64,000 bases of DNA from VXNE01 sp963665455 (GCA_963665455.1 OY762279.1:2604001-2668000), one strand, 5' to 3'; numbered from the stretch's first letter, positions 51,407-59,981 are shown. Notes: generated by a model not told the origin, from the letters alone. Made by a program: numbers and translations.

Positions 51407-53136
51407 AGGACGTCGAGGGGATCGACCGAGGGATAGAGCACGCTCGGCACCGCGCGCGGGCCGGTCTCGGGGCAGTCCAGCGTGTAGTGCAGGCCCCGGC
51501 TCTCGCGGCGGGATCGCGCGCACCGCACCATCAACTCGGCCACGTGGATGAGGTTGCGCAACTCGATGAGGTCCGGCGAGACGCGGTGGTTCGCGTAGTA
51601 GTCGTGGACCTCGCGCTTGAGCAGGTCGATGCGATGCCAGGCCCGCTCCAGGCGCTTGTCCGTGCGCACGATGCCGACGTAGTCCCACATGAAGCGCCGC
51701 AGCTCCAGCCAGTTGTGCGCGAGCACCACGTCTTCGTCGGAGTCGGTGACGCGGCTCTCGTCCCACGCGGGGAGGGCCGGCACGTCGGCCGCACCCGTCG
51801 CGACGGTCTCCAGAATGCGCTCGGCGGCGGACTCGGCGAGGACCATGCATTCGAGCAGCGAGTTGCTGGCTAGGCGGTTCGCGCCGTGGAGTCCGGTATA
51901 GGCGGTTTCGCCGATCGCGTAGAGCCCGTCGACGTCGGTGGCACCGAACCGGTCCACCATGACGCCACCGCAGGTGTAGTGCGCGGCGGGCACGACGGGG
52001 ATGGGCGCCCGCGTAATGTCGATGCCGAAGTCCAGACAGCGGGCGCGTATGGTGGGGAAGTGCGACTCGATGAAGTCGGCGGAGCGGTGGCTGATGTCGA
52101 GGAACACGCAGTCCACGCCGAGCCGCTTGATCTCGTGATCGATGGCGCGGGCGACGACATCGCGGGAGGCCAGTTCGCCTCGCGAATCGAAGCGCTCCAT
52201 GAACGGTTCGCCGTCCGGCAACAGCAACCGGCCGCCTTCGCCGCGCACGGCTTCCGAAATGAGGAACGAGCGAGCGTCCGGGTGAGCGCCTGCGGCCGGG
52301 GAGCGCGAGGGGCTTGCCCCTCGTGAGGCGCCTGCGGCCGGGGAGCGCGAGGGGCTTGCCCCTCGTGAGGCGCCTGCGGCCGGGGAGCGCGAGGGGCTTG
52401 CCCCTCGTGAAAAGTACAGGCAGGTTGGATGGAATTGGTTGAACTCCATGTTGGCCACTCGGCACCCCGCGCGCCACGCCATCGCGATGCCGTCCCCGGT
52501 CGCACCGTCGGGGTTGCTGGTGTAGAGATAGACCTTGCTCGCCCCGCCGGTGGCCAGCACGACGTGGGGCGCGCGGATGAGTTCGACGGCCTCGGTCGAG
52601 CGGTTGTAGACGTAGGCGCCCAGCACGCGATTCGGCGCGAACCCGAACTTCTCCGCCGTGATGACGTCGACGGCGAGCCGGTCGGTTAGGAGCGTGATGT
52701 TCGGATGCGCCAGGGCGCGCTCGACCAGCGTCGTCTCGATGGCGCGCCCCGTGCGGTCGGCCACGTGCAGCACCCGGCGCTCGGTATGCCCGCCTTCCCG
52801 GGTCAGGTGGTACTCCGCGCCCTTGCGGTCGAGGGCGAGGCCGTAGTCGACCAGCCGCCGAATCGCGGCCGGCCCCCGTTCGACGACAAATTGTACGATT
52901 TCCGGGTCGCACAGGCCGGCACCAGCTTGCATCGTGTCCTGCACGTGCCGCGCCACCGAGTCCCCCGGATGCATGACCGCGGCGATGCCGCCTTGCGCCC
53001 GGTTCGTGGAACCGCCCTCCATGCCGTCCTTCGACAGCACCAGAACGTGCGCGTGATCGGCGATACGCAACGCCGCCGCGAGACCGGCCGCGCCGGCCCC
53101 GACCATCAGCACGTCCGCGGTATGTTGCCGTTCCAT
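51361..53136 (-). CDS. nadB: L-aspartate oxidase with an in-frame triplicated insert
   Basis: A 591-residue FAD enzyme making iminoaspartate for NAD synthesis. It has the FAD fold DVLMVGAGAAGLAAALRIA, STNRAQGGIAAV, HYTCGGVMVDRFGATDVDGLYAIGE and GANRLASNSLLEC. Between HPTCLYF and HPDARSFLISEAVRGEG, where other NadB proteins are contiguous (HPTxLYHPxARxFL), there is a 42-residue insert made of three copies of SRGASPSRSPAAGA. All catalytic segments flank it intact, so the enzyme may still work. The gene is divergent from rseC, with a TATACT box close to its start. Confidence 0.93.
   Translation of the reverse strand: MERQHTADVLMVGAGAAGLAAALRIADHAHVLVLSKDGMEGGSTNRAQGGIAAVMHPGDSVARHVQDTMQAGAGLCDPEIVQFVVERGPAAIRRLVDYGLALDRKGAEYHLTREGGHTERRVLHVADRTGRAIETTLVERALAHPNITLLTDRLAVDVITAEKFGFAPNRVLGAYVYNRSTEAVELIRAPHVVLATGGASKVYLYTSNPDGATGDGIAMAWRAGCRVANMEFNQFHPTCLYFSRGASPSRSPAAGASRGASPSRSPAAGASRGASPSRSPAAGAHPDARSFLISEAVRGEGGRLLLPDGEPFMERFDSRGELASRDVVARAIDHEIKRLGVDCVFLDISHRSADFIESHFPTIRARCLDFGIDITRAPIPVVPAAHYTCGGVMVDRFGATDVDGLYAIGETAYTGLHGANRLASNSLLECMVLAESAAERILETVATGAADVPALPAWDESRVTDSDEDVVLAHNWLELRRFMWDYVGIVRTDKRLERAWHRIDLLKREVHDYYANHRVSPDLIELRNLIHVAELMVRCARSRRESRGLHYTLDCPETGPRAVPSVLYPSVDPLDVLQPPARAARRRRAKS
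52281..52404 (-). repeat. 42 bp tandem repeat (3 copies) inside nadB
   Basis: Two identical 42 bp units (52321-52362 and 52363-52404) plus a third, near-identical one to the left. Each unit contains the palindrome GGGGCTTGCCCC and a GCGCCTGCGGCCGGGGAGCG segment, as in REP-type sequences. As 42 is a multiple of three the reading frame is kept, and each copy encodes SRGASPSRSPAAGA. Confidence 0.92.
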
Positions 53137-53190
53137 GGTGGTGGCTAGTATAGCGGCACCTGATCGAGTGGCCGTCCGCGATACGCTCCC

Positions 53191-53616
53191 ATGGACCTGA
53201 TCGTGCGCTGTGGAACGGTCGTCTCCGTGGCCCGCGGCGGATGCCGGGTGGAGATGGACCGGGAGCGCTGCGCCGGTTGCGCGGGACGTTGCTCGGCGGG
53301 ATTGTCCCTACTCGGCGAGGTCGCCATCGACGTGGCCGCGGAGGCCGGCCTGCCCCCGGTCGGCGAACGCGTCTCGGTGGGCGTGCCCCGGCGCGGCATG
53401 GCGCGCGCGGCGCTCGTGGTCTTCGGACTGCCCATCGCAGGGATGTCGGTGCTGGGCGCGGGGGCCGAGATGTTCGGCGGCGGCGGGGCGGTCGCCCTCG
53501 GGGCCGGGTTGGTGGCCGGGTTTCTGGCCGGGGCGGCCGGCGCGCTGGCTTGGGGCCGGAGCGGGCGGCTGGCGGCGTGGGTGCGTCCCCGGCTCGTGTC
53601 GGCCGGGCGAGGCTGA
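53191..53616 (+). CDS. rseC: SoxR-reducing system / sigma-E factor regulator RseC family protein
   Basis: A 141-residue inner-membrane protein. The N-terminal cysteine-rich part (GGCRVEMDRERCAGCAGRC) and central VGERVSVGVPRRGMARAALVVFG, with two membrane helices rich in Gly/Ala, match RseC. In E. coli rseC is part of the rpoE-rseABC operon next to nadB; here only rseC remains beside nadB. The role is in redox regulation. Confidence 0.8.
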   Translation: MDLIVRCGTVVSVARGGCRVEMDRERCAGCAGRCSAGLSLLGEVAIDVAAEAGLPPVGERVSVGVPRRGMARAALVVFGLPIAGMSVLGAGAEMFGGGGAVALGAGLVAGFLAGAAGALAWGRSGRLAAWVRPRLVSAGRG

Positions 53617-53714
53617 AACGGTCGTGGTTCGGCCAGGCGCGCCGACCCGGGTTCGCTTGAAAAGCACGGCGCGATTCCCTATATAGGGCTTCACGAAACC
53701 CTTGGGAGTGACCC

Positions 53715-54374
53715 ATGGCAGAGTCCCGATTCCAGGTTGCGGGCACGCGCCCCGCCATCGAAATAAACCAGGTGTTGCGCAACACCTACCTGCTGCTCGC
53801 GGTGACGATCGCCTTCAGTTGCCTGACCGGCGTCGTGGCGATCGCGCTGAACCTGCCGCCGTTCAACTTCATCGTCTATCTCGTCGGCTTCTTTGGCCTC
53901 TCGTACCTCGTGAACAAGACCGCCAACAGCGGCTGGGGCCTCTTCTGGACGTTCGTGTTCACGGGCTTCATCGGCGTGTCGGCGGCGCCGATCGTCGGGT
54001 ACTACACGGCCGTCAATCCGGGCATCGTCACCCAGGCGTTCGGGGTGACGGCGGCGTCGTTCGTGGGTCTCTCGCTCTACACCATCATGACGAAACAGGA
54101 CTTCAGCTTCCTGCGCTCGTTCCTCGTGGTGAGCTTCTTCATCGTGCTCGGCGTGATCGTGTGCTCGTTCTTCTTCAACCTGTCCGCCTTCGCCGCGGTC
54201 ATATCGGCGTTCATGGTGATCGTCGCCGCGGCGCTGATGCTCTACCAGACGAGCGCGATCGTGCGGGGTGGCGAGACGAACTACATCATCGCGACGAACA
54301 ACCTGTTCGTGTCCATCTACGTGATGTTCATGAATCTCCTGAGCCTGTTCGGCATCATGGGCGGAGACGACTGA
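53715..54374 (+). CDS. Bax inhibitor-1 family protein (YccA-like)
   Basis: A 219-residue protein with seven membrane segments, starting after EINQVLRNTYLLLAVTIAFSC (the VLRNTYxLL motif of bacterial YccA). The SAAPIVGYYTAVNPGIVTQAFG and C-terminal NNLFVSIYVMFMNLLSLFGIM segments are family marks. YccA modulates FtsH in E. coli; the role here is inferred. A strong terminator follows. Confidence 0.92.
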   Translation: MAESRFQVAGTRPAIEINQVLRNTYLLLAVTIAFSCLTGVVAIALNLPPFNFIVYLVGFFGLSYLVNKTANSGWGLFWTFVFTGFIGVSAAPIVGYYTAVNPGIVTQAFGVTAASFVGLSLYTIMTKQDFSFLRSFLVVSFFIVLGVIVCSFFFNLSAFAAVISAFMVIVAAALMLYQTSAIVRGGETNYIIATNNLFVSIYVMFMNLLSLFGIMGGDD

Positions 54375-54400
54375 GCGCCGCCGCGATTCGCCGTTCCTGA

Positions 54401-54425
54401 AGCGCCCGGACCATCCGGGCGCTTT
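54401..54425 (+). terminator. rho-independent terminator after yccA-like gene
   Basis: AGCGCCCGGA (54401-54410) pairs perfectly with TCCGGGCGCT (54414-54423) around a 3-base loop, followed by TTT. It could serve both the yccA-like gene and the convergent cbbO-like gene. Confidence 0.8.
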
Positions 54426-54453
54426 GCCATGCGGGCGGGACACTTTCGTGAGC

Positions 54454-54492
54454 GCCTCACACCAGCGTGAGCGCCTCACACGAGTGTGAGGG
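54454..54492. repeat. 19 bp tandem duplication at the 3' end of the cbbO-like gene
   Basis: On the minus strand the unit CTCACACTCGTGTGAGGCG, holding the last codons and the TGA, is followed by a near-copy CTCACGCTGGTGTGAGGCG. The gene's stop codon is therefore duplicated just downstream. The repeat does not alter the protein. Confidence 0.6.
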
Positions 54493-56356
54493 TGCGGTAG
54501 GCCTTCTGTAGCGCCGCCGGTAGCTCCTCGGTCTCCTCGATCACCATGTAGCGAGCGTCCGGACACATGCGGCGCAGGTAGTCGTGGCCGGAGCGGTCCA
54601 CGGTGATGCAGAAGGTGTAGACGCCGGTGCGCTCCGCCTCCTCCAGGGCCTTGGCCGTATCGCGCAGGCCGTACTCATGGTCACCGCGTTTCGGCCCGTA
54701 GTCGCAGTCCTGTGGGAAGCCGTCGCTCACGATCATCAGCACCTTGAGGGCCGCGCCGCTCGCCTCGAGCTTCGCGGTGGCGTGCCGGATGGCGGGGCCC
54801 ATGCGGGTGCTGCGCTTCGGCTGCATGGCGGCGATGGCGTCGAGGGCACGGCGGTCGAGGGCTTGATCGAACTCCTTGGCGACGTAGAACTCCACGCAGT
54901 CGTGGCCGTAGCCGGAGAAGCCGTACACGGCGAAGCGGTCGCCGATGCCCTCTAGGGCGGTGGCGAGGAGCGCGACGGCCTCCTTCTGGATGTCGATGAT
55001 CCGGCGGCGCTCGGGTGCGTCGGGCGGGTTGTCGAGCACGGCGTAGGGATCGTCATCGTCGTCGAACCAGGGGTCGCGAAGGTTCTGCGCGGGCGCGGCG
55101 CCTGGTGGCGACGCGCCGGGCGTGGCCTCCGGCCCCGGCTTCTCGACGATGGGATCGTCGGTGGACGCGGACAGATCGACCAGAAAGGCCGCTCCGACAT
55201 CCCGGCGCAGGCGGTCCCGGCGACTGTACACGCGCTCGTCTGGGGAAATGCCGGCGCGGAGGTCGGAACGCACCTCGACCAAGGTGTTGAGGTCGAGTTC
55301 GTCGCCGTCCGGCACCTTGGCCACCCGCTGGTAGCCGGCGGGCCGGATCTGCTCGAAGCGTCTGCGCACGGCGTGGGCGTGGGGCCGAACTGCTTCGATC
55401 AACTTGGTGCTTTCGGCCCCGTCGTCGGGCGTCAGCGCCTCCTCAAACAGGCGGCACCATCCGCGGCGGTAGCCGTGGGCGAGGTAGTCCCACTCGTCGT
55501 AGCGGAAGCTCCGCGCGGCGTCGTGGGCCTCCCCGAGGCGATGCCGCAGCGCGGAACGCTCCATGTCCACGCGGCGCTGCATCTGGTCGCGCGCCCGCAC
55601 CAGGTCGCGTCCGACGTCGCGCACCTCGCCGTCTCCCTGTCCGTCGGCCACCTGCACCTCGCCGCCCTCCGCGGCGAGTTCGAAGGCGTCGATGCGGGCG
55701 GTCGCGCGGTCGAGGTCCTCCTCCCAGTCCGTCAGGCGCGCCTCCCGCTGCAGCCACTCCATTTGGCCGGGAAACTCACGGCTCGGGTACGGAGTCGCCT
55801 CGGGAGAGAGTGACTCGTAGCAGGCGACGACCGCGGCGGCGGTGGTGTACACGGTGGCCCGGAGATCCCGCACGTCCTCCAGCGCGTCGTGGAGAAAAGC
55901 AGGTGGTGCAGGCACGTGGGGTGCCACCGCCGCGTGATACTTGCGGGCGCCGGGATACCGTTCGAGCGAACGCGCCTCCACCCGGGCATGTTCCAGGGTC
56001 TGGAATAGGCGGCGCGCGAGGGCGGGGGCCTCGAAGTGGTTGAAGAAGACGGTCAGGTCCGATTCGCGATGGGCTTCCGGGCGTTCACGCGCCGCGAGCC
56101 CGGGGATGCGGTCCCGTGCTTCGTCGGTGTCGAAGTCGAACGTCCCGAACTCGTGAAAGCCGAGTTGTACGAGCACTTGCAGGCGATACGCCCCGGCATT
56201 CCAGACCTCCTCTTCGAACAGGTCGATGGACTCGGGCAGGTAGACGCTGTTGCGGTCGGCGACGTCCTCGTCCCCGATCTTCAGGTGGCAGTAGTGCCCG
56301 GCGATGCCCTCGGCGAAGAGCGCGAGCGGCCGCTCGATGTCGACGAGGGCGGTCAC
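54476..56356 (-). CDS. VWA-domain activator of CbbO/NorD type
   Basis: A 626-residue cytoplasmic protein with a C-terminal von Willebrand A domain. The MIDAS motif DLSAS begins at Asp394 (AAFLVDLSASTDD), with RSTRMGPAIRHATAKL and IVSDGFPQDCDYG further on. The N-terminal two thirds is the helical CbbO/NorD region (FHEFGTFDFD, FNHFEAPALARRLFQTLEHARVEARS). These proteins partner with CbbQ/NirQ-type AAA+ ATPases to activate RuBisCO or nitric oxide reductase. The CbbQ-like gene follows the start by 18 bases upstream on the same strand. No RuBisCO or nor gene is nearby; the neighbour is a VOC protein. Confidence 0.9.
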   Translation of the reverse strand: MTALVDIERPLALFAEGIAGHYCHLKIGDEDVADRNSVYLPESIDLFEEEVWNAGAYRLQVLVQLGFHEFGTFDFDTDEARDRIPGLAARERPEAHRESDLTVFFNHFEAPALARRLFQTLEHARVEARSLERYPGARKYHAAVAPHVPAPPAFLHDALEDVRDLRATVYTTAAAVVACYESLSPEATPYPSREFPGQMEWLQREARLTDWEEDLDRATARIDAFELAAEGGEVQVADGQGDGEVRDVGRDLVRARDQMQRRVDMERSALRHRLGEAHDAARSFRYDEWDYLAHGYRRGWCRLFEEALTPDDGAESTKLIEAVRPHAHAVRRRFEQIRPAGYQRVAKVPDGDELDLNTLVEVRSDLRAGISPDERVYSRRDRLRRDVGAAFLVDLSASTDDPIVEKPGPEATPGASPPGAAPAQNLRDPWFDDDDDPYAVLDNPPDAPERRRIIDIQKEAVALLATALEGIGDRFAVYGFSGYGHDCVEFYVAKEFDQALDRRALDAIAAMQPKRSTRMGPAIRHATAKLEASGAALKVLMIVSDGFPQDCDYGPKRGDHEYGLRDTAKALEEAERTGVYTFCITVDRSGHDYLRRMCPDARYMVIEETEELPAALQKAYRTLTLV

Positions 56357-56374
56357 GAACGGGTGCCGGCGGCC

Positions 56375-57187
56375 CTATGGCCAGATGACGTCGACGATGT
56401 CCGCCACGGCCTTCTGCACGTTCGCGTCGTCGGAGACCGTCCGCACGATGGCGATGTCGCAGGCGCGGCGTGGCGGGATGCCGTGCCCCATCAGTTCGCC
56501 CGCGTAGATCAGGAGGCGGGTGCTCACGCCCTCCTCGAAGCCATGCTCGCGCAGGTGCCGAACCTTGACGCCGATGGCGGCCAGCCGCTCGGCGTCCTCC
56601 TCGTCCACCCCGGACTCGTGAGCGATGATGGTGGCTTCGGCGTCGCTCGTGGGATAGTCGAATTCCAGGCTGACGAAACGTTGCCGGGTGCTGGTCTTCA
56701 GATCCTTGAGGATGCTCTGGTAGCCGGGGTTGTAGGAGATCACCAACAGAAAATCCGGATGCGCGGCGAGGAGCTCTCCGGTCTTGTCGATGGGGAGCAC
56801 CCGGCGATGGTCCGTGAGCGAATGGATCAACACCGTGGTGTCCTTGCGCGCCTCCACGATCTCGTCCAGGTAGCAGATGGCGCCCTGGCGGACGGCGTGG
56901 GTCAGCGGTCCATCCTGCCAGACGGTCTCGTCGCCGCGCAGCAGGAAGCGGCCGACCAGGTCGGTCGCGGTCAGGTCCTCATGGCACGAGACCGTGACCA
57001 GCGGGTGGGGGCGATCCTCCCGTGGCGGTGCCTCGACAGCCTCGAACAGCCGCCAGGTCATGTGCTCGATGAAGCGCGTCTTGCCGCAACCCGTCGGCCC
57101 CTTCAGGAGCACGGGCAGGCGGCTTCGGTAGGCCGCCTCGAATACCGCGATCTCGTCGGCGAGCGGCAGGTAGTATGGCGCGCTCAC
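56375..57187 (-). CDS. MoxR-type AAA+ ATPase of CbbQ/NirQ/NorQ group
   Basis: A 270-residue AAA+ ATPase from GTG at 57187. Walker A is GPTGCGKT at residues 30-37, the VSCHEDLTATDLVGRFLL loop of the CbbQ/NirQ group, Walker B AICYLDEIVEAR, sensor region LVISYNPGYQSI. The C-terminal CbbQ domain (GVSTRLLIYAGELMGHGIPPRRAC) is present. It would remodel a target enzyme with its VWA partner. Its GTG overlaps the TGA of the VOC gene upstream (GTGA), giving a VOC-CbbQ-CbbO operon order. Confidence 0.92.
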   Translation of the reverse strand: MSAPYYLPLADEIAVFEAAYRSRLPVLLKGPTGCGKTRFIEHMTWRLFEAVEAPPREDRPHPLVTVSCHEDLTATDLVGRFLLRGDETVWQDGPLTHAVRQGAICYLDEIVEARKDTTVLIHSLTDHRRVLPIDKTGELLAAHPDFLLVISYNPGYQSILKDLKTSTRQRFVSLEFDYPTSDAEATIIAHESGVDEEDAERLAAIGVKVRHLREHGFEEGVSTRLLIYAGELMGHGIPPRRACDIAIVRTVSDDANVQKAVADIVDVIWP

Positions 57188-58059
57188 CCGGGATAGAACG
57201 CGTCGCGTCCCTCCCGGTAGTTGAAGAAGGTCTGCGCGGGGTTCCGGTTCACCAAGTTGCGCTTGAACATGGGGTGCCAGAGGCTGCGCACCTCGTGTTC
57301 GAGCTCGGTGATGGTGTCGCCGGTGTCCGGGTCCACCACCGCCTGGAAGCGGTATTGGTGTTGGTCCGACTCCTCGGTCACCAAGTCGTGCTTCGCGAGA
57401 TAGGCGTGCGGTGCACCGAAGTCCGCCACGTAGATGGCGATGTGGTGCCCGTCGTACGCGGGAATCTCGTCCTCGGTTTCCTGATACACGAGACGTTGGT
57501 CGAAGCCCATCGAGATTTCGGCGCGGCGGCCGGCGTTGTCGTCGAACATCGTGGCGGGCGTGGAGAACACTTGCTCGTAGAACCGGGCGATCGCGCCGGC
57601 GGTTCCCGCGGGGATGGGCGTCTCGGCGTAGGGAATGCCAAGGTAGCGTCCCGGGAAACGGTCTGGTCCGTAGACCCGAATGTCGTTGCCCCATGGACAG
57701 GTTACGCGCATGTGGTCGTCGCGCTCCTCCCACGCGAACTCCGTATCCGCGAGGGGCTTCGCGACGAACTGGAGCCGGCGCTTCAGGTCGTCCAGGCTCG
57801 GCACGACCACCCCGATGTGCCCACGCCAGCGCTGGGCCGTGTTCTTCGGCAGGTGAAACTGCTGTTCGCCCGTGTTGACCCACATGTTGAAGGTGCCGAA
57901 GTCGATGTACGGATCCCGCGTGAAGCCGAGCCCGGTGACGTAGAAGAGCGCCGCGAGCTGCTGGTCCGGCACGGTCAGGTTGATGTGCTCCATGTTGAGC
58001 ACGTTGCCGATGTTTTCTTCGGTGCGGTCGTACTTGCTCGCCGTCGTCGCTTCGCTCAT
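57184..58059 (-). CDS. two-domain VOC (extradiol dioxygenase-like) protein
   Basis: A 291-residue protein from ATG at 58059. The first VOC domain begins MEHINLTVPDQQLAALFYVTGLGF and the second, near residue 150, reads YAETPIPAGTAGAIARFYEQVF then HHIAIYVADFGAPHAYL. Candidate metal ligands are His in EHINLTV, His in HHIAIYV and a C-terminal Glu in ITELEHEVRS. The two-domain layout resembles extradiol ring-cleavage dioxygenases or related isomerases; the substrate is unknown. It overlaps the AAA+ activase gene by 4 bases and is divergent from an esterase gene. Confidence 0.8.
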   Translation of the reverse strand: MSEATTASKYDRTEENIGNVLNMEHINLTVPDQQLAALFYVTGLGFTRDPYIDFGTFNMWVNTGEQQFHLPKNTAQRWRGHIGVVVPSLDDLKRRLQFVAKPLADTEFAWEERDDHMRVTCPWGNDIRVYGPDRFPGRYLGIPYAETPIPAGTAGAIARFYEQVFSTPATMFDDNAGRRAEISMGFDQRLVYQETEDEIPAYDGHHIAIYVADFGAPHAYLAKHDLVTEESDQHQYRFQAVVDPDTGDTITELEHEVRSLWHPMFKRNLVNRNPAQTFFNYREGRDAFYPG

Positions 58060-58081
58060 GTGCCAAGTGCCCCCGTAGCGT

Positions 58082-58098
58082 GAGACGATTATAGTCTC
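58082..58098. promoter_or_regulatory. divergent overlapping promoters with palindrome
   Basis: GAGAC-GATTATA-GTCTC is a 5-base inverted repeat. It contains TATAAT on the minus strand (58088-58093) and TATAGT on the plus strand (58090-58095), fit to be the -10 boxes of the VOC operon and the esterase gene. A protein bound at the palindrome would silence both. No good -35 boxes were found, so an activator may be needed. Confidence 0.45.
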
Positions 58099-58114
58099 GG
58101 TTGGAGGCGACACG

Positions 58115-59218
58115 ATGAGCGACGACCCCGGAGCGAACAACGAGCGGTTGTTGGACGCGATCACGGCGCTGCTGCCGCCGGTCCTGAACGGCATGCAGAC
58201 CCTGGAGCGCCTCAGCCGCCACCTGCACCCGCCGAACCTGCCGCAGCTCGTGGCCTCCGTGGCGGGGGCCGAGCGGCCCATCCGCGATGCACTGCGGGGT
58301 TTCGAGGAGATGGACTGGCCCGAGCACCTTCAAGAGTTCCGCACGCAGGTCGCGCGGACCGCCGAGCATGTTTGCGAGGCGTTCGAGGGGCTCGCGGAGG
58401 CGGCGGGCAGCCCGGACGGCGCGATGCAGGCGTACCGCGCGCTGCGGGGCGCGACCCGTGCCATGGAGTCCCTGTACGTGATCGCCGGCGCCCTGCCTCC
58501 GGTGAGCCGGTTTTTCCTGGAGCCGGGCCGGCGCGAGGATGCGGCGTTGCTCGAGAAGCTCGCGGGGGCAAATGCCCGGCGGGACAACGTGGGCATCATG
58601 CACGCCTCCAACGCGCGCGACGAACGCGGCGGCTTCTCGATGTACGTGCCGGAGTACTACGACGGTGCGCAACGGTGGCCCTTGGTCATGGCCCTACACG
58701 GGGGTAGCGGACACGGGACGGATTTCCTCTGGACCTGGGTGCGCGAGGCCCGGAGCCGGGGCGTCATCTTGGTCAGCCCGACGGCCCGCGACCGCACGTG
58801 GTCGCTCTCCGGGCGGGACATAGACAGCGAGAACCTGGCGGCCATCGTCGAGCGGGTCGCGGGGCACTGGAACGTCGACACGAGCCGCATGTTGTTGACC
58901 GGCATGAGCGATGGTGGAACGTTCTGCTACGTGAGTGGGTTGCGCAACGACTCGCCGTTCACCCACCTCGCGCCGAGTTCGGCGACGTTCCACCCGATGC
59001 TGCTCGACGGCAGCTCGGCCAAGCGAATGCAGGGGCTACGGGTGTATCTCATGCACGGCGTCCTCGACTGGATGTTCCCGGTGGAGATCGCCCGGACGGC
59101 CAACGCAGCGCTGACGGCGGCCGGGGCCGAGGTCGTCTACCGCGAGATCGAAGATCTCTCCCACACCTATCCGCGGGACGAGAACCCGCGCATCATGGAC
59201 TGGTTGCTGGGCGCCTGA
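58115..59218 (+). CDS. alpha/beta hydrolase (phospholipase/carboxylesterase-like)
   Basis: A 367-residue protein. The N-terminal ~150 residues are helical (LLDAITALLPPVLNGMQTLERL, then PPVSRFFLEPG). The C-terminal hydrolase has the oxyanion segment PLVMALHGGSGHG, the nucleophile elbow GMSDGGTF (Ser in TGMSDGGT), VYLMHGVLDWMFPVE with the acid, and SHTYPRDE with the catalytic His. No signal peptide, so probably cytoplasmic. The substrate is unknown. It is divergent from, and may be co-regulated with, the VOC-CbbQ-CbbO operon. Confidence 0.82.
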   Translation: MSDDPGANNERLLDAITALLPPVLNGMQTLERLSRHLHPPNLPQLVASVAGAERPIRDALRGFEEMDWPEHLQEFRTQVARTAEHVCEAFEGLAEAAGSPDGAMQAYRALRGATRAMESLYVIAGALPPVSRFFLEPGRREDAALLEKLAGANARRDNVGIMHASNARDERGGFSMYVPEYYDGAQRWPLVMALHGGSGHGTDFLWTWVREARSRGVILVSPTARDRTWSLSGRDIDSENLAAIVERVAGHWNVDTSRMLLTGMSDGGTFCYVSGLRNDSPFTHLAPSSATFHPMLLDGSSAKRMQGLRVYLMHGVLDWMFPVEIARTANAALTAAGAEVVYREIEDLSHTYPRDENPRIMDWLLGA

Positions 59219-59351
59219 AGGAACCGCTCAGCCAACTCTCCGTGCAAATCGACATCCAGGAGCTTGTGCCGGGCGAGCCGTTCCGTCACCCGCGCTTCCT
59301 GAAGGTGCGCGGTGCGGGGGAGGCCGATCGCGCACGGAAGGGTTGCGATCC

Positions 59352-59981
59352 TCAGGCGCCGGGTCTGATCGAGTAGTTCAGTTCCGCCGCGGCGCGATAG
59401 GCCGGCCGTTCGTGGTGGCGCGTCCGGTAGGCGTCGAGGGCCGGCGTCAGGTCGAAACCGTAGGCGACGGCCCAGTCGAGGCAGGACGTCAGCAGGATGT
59501 CCACGCCGGAGAACGTGTCCCCTACCGCGAACGGGGCGCCGCCCAGCCGGCCCTCCGCCCAGCGGACCTGCTTGTTGAAGCCGTCCTTCGCCGCCTGCAT
59601 CGCGGCCGGCGCCTCGCCGTAGAGCGCGGCCAGGTCGCCGTGCTTGCGCATCACGTAGAGCGTGTGGGCGTCGAGCTCCATGAGGATGAAGGAGGTCCAC
59701 TCGTTGTAGCGCGCCCTCTCGGCGGTGCCGAACGCAGGGGTTAGGCCGCCGTACTTGTCGCCGAGGTAGGTGACGATCGCCGCGCTTTCGGTGAGCACGA
59801 GGTCGCCGTCCACCAGCACCGGCACCTTCTCCTTGATGCTGAGCGCCCGGAACTCGTCCGTCTGCGTCTCTCCCGTACGCGGGCCGATGAGCTTGGTTTC
59901 GTACTCGACGCCGAGTTCGTGCAGGGCCCAGTGAGGGCGAATCGTGCGGCCGGTCGCGCCGCCCCATAGCGTCAGGGACAC
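59352..59981 (-). CDS. glutathione S-transferase family protein
   Basis: A 209-residue protein from GTG at 59981 (MSLTLWGGATGRTIRPHWAL). The thioredoxin-like N-terminal half has the glutathione-site EKVPVLVDGDLVLTESAAIVTYLGDKY. The C-terminal helical half has FAVGDTFSGVDILLTSCLDWA, the N-capping box of GSTs. The subclass is uncertain (beta/theta-like). Confidence 0.9.
   Translation of the reverse strand: MSLTLWGGATGRTIRPHWALHELGVEYETKLIGPRTGETQTDEFRALSIKEKVPVLVDGDLVLTESAAIVTYLGDKYGGLTPAFGTAERARYNEWTSFILMELDAHTLYVMRKHGDLAALYGEAPAAMQAAKDGFNKQVRWAEGRLGGAPFAVGDTFSGVDILLTSCLDWAVAYGFDLTPALDAYRTRHHERPAYRAAAELNYSIRPGA

Noticed and set aside
52281..52404. CRISPR array
   Set aside because: Units are contiguous 42 bp copies with no spacers and lie in frame inside nadB.
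54476..57187. Part of a CO2-fixation or denitrification cluster
   Set aside because: CbbQ/CbbO-type genes are present but no RuBisCO, carboxysome or nitric oxide reductase gene occurs in the window.
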